Shown here one piece after another: positions 61,395 to 64,000 of a stretch of DNA of 64,000 bases. Every line of letters begins with the position of its first letter. Within the stretch, counting starts at the first letter, position 1. Origin of the DNA: Bernardetia sp042180575. Its GTDB lineage: Bacteria; Bacteroidota; Bacteroidia; Cytophagales; Bernardetiaceae. The notes under the pieces are model-generated. The model saw nothing but the letters and a program-made list of their open reading frames with translations. It did no database searches and was not told the origin of the DNA. The stretch is taken from contig NZ_CP170094.1 in NCBI RefSeq assembly GCF_042180575.1, positions 1,736,001 to 1,800,000 on the forward strand, written 5' to 3'. The position numbers and the translations under genes were made by a program.

Positions 61395-62108
61395 TTATTT
61401 ACGCCAAGGAATAAGTAATTTTTCTATTTCTGGTAAAAGATTCACATCGGCTGTACACATTTCTTCTGCACCACCATAAAATTTTTGAAAAAACACCTCA
61501 ACTGTTCTGCGATATTGATCACCTTCGCCTGCCCAAAGTCTATATAACCCTGGTACAACAGCTCTAGGAACATACCCCATATCTTTCAAAATAGTCTGTG
61601 TAACAGTATGCATCCCAGCACACCAGCCATACGCCATCTCAACACCTGAATCTTCAAATAACTTGTCGGCTGCATTCAAGATTTCAGTTCCCAAACCAGC
61701 AGCTTGATAGTCTTTATTAGTTGCGATAACTAATAATTCGCCTCTACGCAACATTTTCCACATCGTAATTATTAAAGCTGAGGCTATTTTTTTAGTCGCT
61801 ACCTCTTCTATTACAATCAAAAAATTATTTCCTTTATTAAAAGCATCGCCTTCTCCTACAAAAGGAGCAAAACCACTAGGTGTAAAAAGTAATTCAAAAT
61901 CACAGCCTTTTAGTGCTGGAAAACCAGTTTTGTAGGCTTCTGATGCTCCTTCTAAGTCAGCTTCTGTGGCTTCACGAACAATAAAATTGCCGTCTAAAAT
62001 TGTTTTTGATTCTAGCTTTGCCCAGTCTATTGGTTCACAACCTTGGCGTACTTGTACATCCTCAGGCATATCTAACCAAAGGCTATTCATAGATTTACGA
62101 TTATTCAT
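61395..62108 (-). CDS. GNAT-family N-acetyltransferase
   Basis: A 237-aa protein with the GNAT acetyl-CoA-binding region (RGELLVIATNKDYQAAGLGTEI, the QxxGxG loop) after a beta-alpha N-terminal part (FIVREATEADLEGASEAYKT). It ends with an extra 60-residue tail (PGLYRLWAGEGDQYRR ... EKLLIPWRK). It has no signal peptide. The substrate is unknown. It follows the SpoIIAA-like gene on the same strand after 48 bp, so they may be one operon. Confidence 0.78.
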   Translation of the reverse strand: MNNRKSMNSLWLDMPEDVQVRQGCEPIDWAKLESKTILDGNFIVREATEADLEGASEAYKTGFPALKGCDFELLFTPSGFAPFVGEGDAFNKGNNFLIVIEEVATKKIASALIITMWKMLRRGELLVIATNKDYQAAGLGTEILNAADKLFEDSGVEMAYGWCAGMHTVTQTILKDMGYVPRAVVPGLYRLWAGEGDQYRRTVEVFFQKFYGGAEEMCTADVNLLPEIEKLLIPWRK

Positions 62109-62156
62109 GTCGTCATTAAAAATTTAAAGTGATAGAATATTTTAGTAATAGAAAGT

Positions 62157-62558
62157 TTATGAGATAAGCCACTCTGTTGCTTTATCAACATCATCAAAGA
62201 ATCGAACAGCAAAACCTCCAGAAGTTTCTTCTTCCATAAGTTGTTCCATGGCTACTTGAGAAAATATATCTGGAGATTCTACCATGGCAGCCTGTTCTAC
62301 TCCCAACTCAATACATTTAGGAAATATATTTTGAGCATGCCATTCTTGTAACTCAGGAACAATAATATATTTCATTTCTTGATTGTTTACCAATGCCTTT
62401 TTAGGTCTATATTTTTTAAAAAATTCAAGATAAGTGAACATTTCTTTTTTAAATGTCTCTGTTGTAAAATCCTCACTAGCTGGTTTAAAAATATGTGAGA
62501 AGATAGAGTGTTCTTTATCATAGTCAAAAGTAGAATAGTCGCTTTCGTAAATAATCAT
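62157..62558 (-). CDS. SpoIIAA/STAS-like protein
   Basis: A 133-aa cytoplasmic protein with the STAS-like pattern: an N-terminal strand pair (MIIYESDYSTFDYDKEHSIF), a long helix (FKKEMFTYLEFFKKYRPK), the strand KALVNNQEMKYII, and a C-terminal helix (FDDVDKATEWLIS). It resembles the 24614 product in length and ending. STAS domains often take part in partner switching with kinases and PP2C phosphatases; that link is inference. Confidence 0.7.
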   Translation of the reverse strand: MIIYESDYSTFDYDKEHSIFSHIFKPASEDFTTETFKKEMFTYLEFFKKYRPKKALVNNQEMKYIIVPELQEWHAQNIFPKCIELGVEQAAMVESPDIFSQVAMEQLMEEETSGGFAVRFFDDVDKATEWLIS

Positions 62559-62666
62559 AACTAAACAGAAATTTAAGTGAAAAAATTATAAAATCAATCT
62601 AAATATAATACAAATTATGAAATAAAGCTTTGACTTTCTATATTTTTCACAAATAATTTACAACTT

Positions 62667-63770
62667 TCAAAAACTCATAGCCAAAGAAGTTCCCAAAAAC
62701 TGATTTGTAGAAACTAAATCATTATTTTTTACAAAAAAATTGTCTTGACTATTCAAATTGCGATATTCTACACGCCAAAGCAGATTTTTAGTAACATTAT
62801 AATCAAAGTTGATAGAAAAACCTGTCATTTGAAAGCCATTTTGAGTTGTTTTTGGAATAATAACTCCTTCTTTATCATTGTAATGTTCTATTCGTGTAGC
62901 TAAAGAAATTTTTTCATTAAAATTATATTTTGCTATCAAAATCGGCGAATACCACGTATTATATTCTGAACTTCCTTTCTCTTTTTGCTCTACTCCAACA
63001 TCAAATCCTGCAATAACTCCAAACTTGTCAGAAAAATCAATTTGTGTATAAAAATTATGAAAATAACGCATCTTTTTCTCTGCCGTTGGATAATCATTTC
63101 CTATAAAAGAGCTACTATTAAACAAAACTTTCTCAGTTGGAGTAAAGGTAATTTGATGCCCAAAAGCAAGGGTTTGATTTCCTTCTACTCGCTGAATGCG
63201 CTGCCAACCGTTGAGTAAAAGTCCAGACAAAAACCATTTTTCATTATCCGAAGTATAAGAGATTTTGATTCCACTTTCATAATACGGCGAATTTTCAGCC
63301 AAAATACTACGTGTCATATTCCAACAACCTTTTCCAACAGCACTTTCAAAACCAATATGCGAACTAAAAATACCTGCATCAATCCACAGGTTTTTAGTTT
63401 TTGAAAGTTTTACTCCTGCGTATGCTTCATAAATATTTCTCAAAACACCTTCTTCGGCTGCTAGATTTATATTTGAGTATGTTCCTGCCATAAGTGCAAG
63501 TCTTGCACGAACTTTTTCGGTTTCATAATCAGCTTGAATCAATCCTAAATTTAAAGCCAGTTCGTTATGACGATGATAAGCATAAAAAAAGGCTGGACGA
63601 ATATGACTTTCAGGTTCATTAAAATCATAAATATAATACGTTTCTAAATATGCACTAAATTTGACTTTTGATAGTGGTTTATCCAAATTTTCTACCTTTG
63701 TAGTGTCATTTTGAGCAAAAACAGTAAATGAAAATGAGAGAAATAGAAAAAATAAAATAAATTGTCGCAT
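62667..63770 (-). CDS. outer membrane porin, BBP2/OmpL-like
   Basis: Predicted beta-barrel porin of 367 aa with a signal peptide (ending TVFAQND) and the family opening KFSAYLETYYIYDFNEPESH. Alternating amphipathic strands run to the end (NYEYRNLNSQ-like WRVEYRNLNSQDNFF), closing with the barrel signature GTSLAMSF (terminal Phe). The layout fits the beta-barrel porin-2 group of Bacteroidota. A heptamer array lies 33 bp upstream. Confidence 0.82.
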   Translation of the reverse strand: MRQFILFFLFLSFSFTVFAQNDTTKVENLDKPLSKVKFSAYLETYYIYDFNEPESHIRPAFFYAYHRHNELALNLGLIQADYETEKVRARLALMAGTYSNINLAAEEGVLRNIYEAYAGVKLSKTKNLWIDAGIFSSHIGFESAVGKGCWNMTRSILAENSPYYESGIKISYTSDNEKWFLSGLLLNGWQRIQRVEGNQTLAFGHQITFTPTEKVLFNSSSFIGNDYPTAEKKMRYFHNFYTQIDFSDKFGVIAGFDVGVEQKEKGSSEYNTWYSPILIAKYNFNEKISLATRIEHYNDKEGVIIPKTTQNGFQMTGFSINFDYNVTKNLLWRVEYRNLNSQDNFFVKNNDLVSTNQFLGTSLAMSF

Positions 63771-63802
63771 CTTTTTTTGATTTTTGGGGTTGTATAGGAA
63801 AA

Positions 63803-63830
63803 TTACGGATTACGGATTACGGATTACGGA
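63803..63830. repeat. tandem heptamer (ATTACGG) x 4
   Basis: Four perfect copies of the heptamer also found downstream of hslV (seven copies). Here they sit 33-60 bp upstream of the porin start, where the promoter or leader should be. Confidence 0.9.
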
Positions 63831-63913
63831 ATTATAAGCAATCTGATTCAAAAATAGTCCATAGTTAAAGAAAATAGTAGATTTTTATAAAAGAAACAAC
63901 TAAAAAACCTCTC

Positions 63914-63944
63914 TGACGGTTTCATTTGAACCTCAACGACGGTT
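63914..63944. repeat. CGACGGTT-type repeat
   Basis: GACGGTTTCATTTGAACC and TCAACGACGGTT are parts of the CGTTGA/TCAACG repeat family also present at 35411 and 39766. It is upstream of the gene that leaves the right edge. Confidence 0.5.
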
Positions 63945-63956
63945 GAAAAACACATT

Positions 63957-64000
63957 ATGCAAAACAATTATTATTTCATTCGTGCGCTTTCTTTGGAACT
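63957..64000 (+). CDS. start of a gene cut by the right edge
   Basis: ATG at 63957 opens a frame reading MQNNYYFIRALSLEL before the window ends. The beginning resembles NFACT-like (RqcH/Rqc2-type) proteins of Bacteroidota, but 15 residues are too few to be sure. Confidence 0.4.
   Translation, partial: MQNNYYFIRALSLE

Noticed and set aside
1..64000. tRNA or rRNA genes
   Set aside because: Reading both strands I found no cloverleaf with conserved TTCRA loop and CCA-end acceptor, and no rRNA-like sequence; a dedicated search could still find one.

Overview
The window looks like chromosomal DNA of an AT-rich member of the Bacteroidota, probably a Cytophagales bacterium of the Bernardetia/Flexibacter type. 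The evidence is the gene families (HmuY/TonB-receptor heme uptake, DUF6089 and DUF6607 proteins, BatA, the SiaB/SiaC pair, BBP2 porin, DUF6728), the TTTG-N19/20-TAnnTTTG promoters, and genes without clear Shine-Dalgarno sites. The genus is inference; the phylum is well supported. No rRNA, tRNA or CRISPR array was seen.

Layout. 1-3.7 kb: a TetR-controlled RND efflux operon (tetR, tolC-like, membrane fusion protein) that runs off the left edge. 3.8-6.7 kb: a two-gene ATPase + HNH nuclease cassette that resembles the Septu (PtuA/PtuB) anti-phage system. 6.9-11.6 kb: a heme uptake operon (TonB receptor, DoxX protein, HmuY) divergent from a DUF6607 gene, with a paired operator-like motif between them. 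12-13 kb: SiaB kinase and SiaC phosphoprotein. 13-28 kb: mostly housekeeping and envelope genes (DUF2254, SMP-30-like lipoprotein, Crp-type regulator, prs, two DUF6089 barrels, TPR and Sel1 proteins, aspartate kinase, a SpoIIAA-like protein, fumC, Fic). 29-36 kb: PadR/PspC pair, an S41-peptidase/thioredoxin-like fusion, a broken ankyrin gene, hemW, a DUF6728 protein and an ABC ATPase. 36.6-41 kb: an AlbA_2-like membrane protein, gmhA, an orphan minimal nucleotidyltransferase, lptB, hslV. 41.5-48.6 kb: two intact insertion sequences (an IS4-type with a 9-bp target duplication and an ISL3-type with an 8-bp duplication), each splitting a small envelope gene that can be rebuilt in frame; between them lie a DUF3592 gene, murE and a tandem paralogue pair. 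48.8-64 kb: Bat-cluster genes, a parvulin-type PPIase, a large PAS-PP2C sensor phosphatase, rocD, a TPR-caspase protein, small lipoproteins, a GNAT protein, another SpoIIAA-like protein, a porin, and the first codons of a gene leaving the right edge.

The most unusual feature is the density of small palindromic repeats. At least one family (27 nt, conserved GGGGAC-type loop, stem that changes on both sides so pairing is kept) recurs between genes; two copies sit in frame inside hemW, adding about 22 residues, and another copy appears split inside its loop by a roughly 210-bp element with terminal inverted repeats. This resembles the protein-invading palindromes known from Rickettsia but is a different sequence family.

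Functional links: SiaB/SiaC (12 kb) and the SpoIIE/PP2C phosphatase (54 kb) could be parts of one partner-switching pathway. The hmu operon and DUF6607 gene probably respond together to iron or heme.
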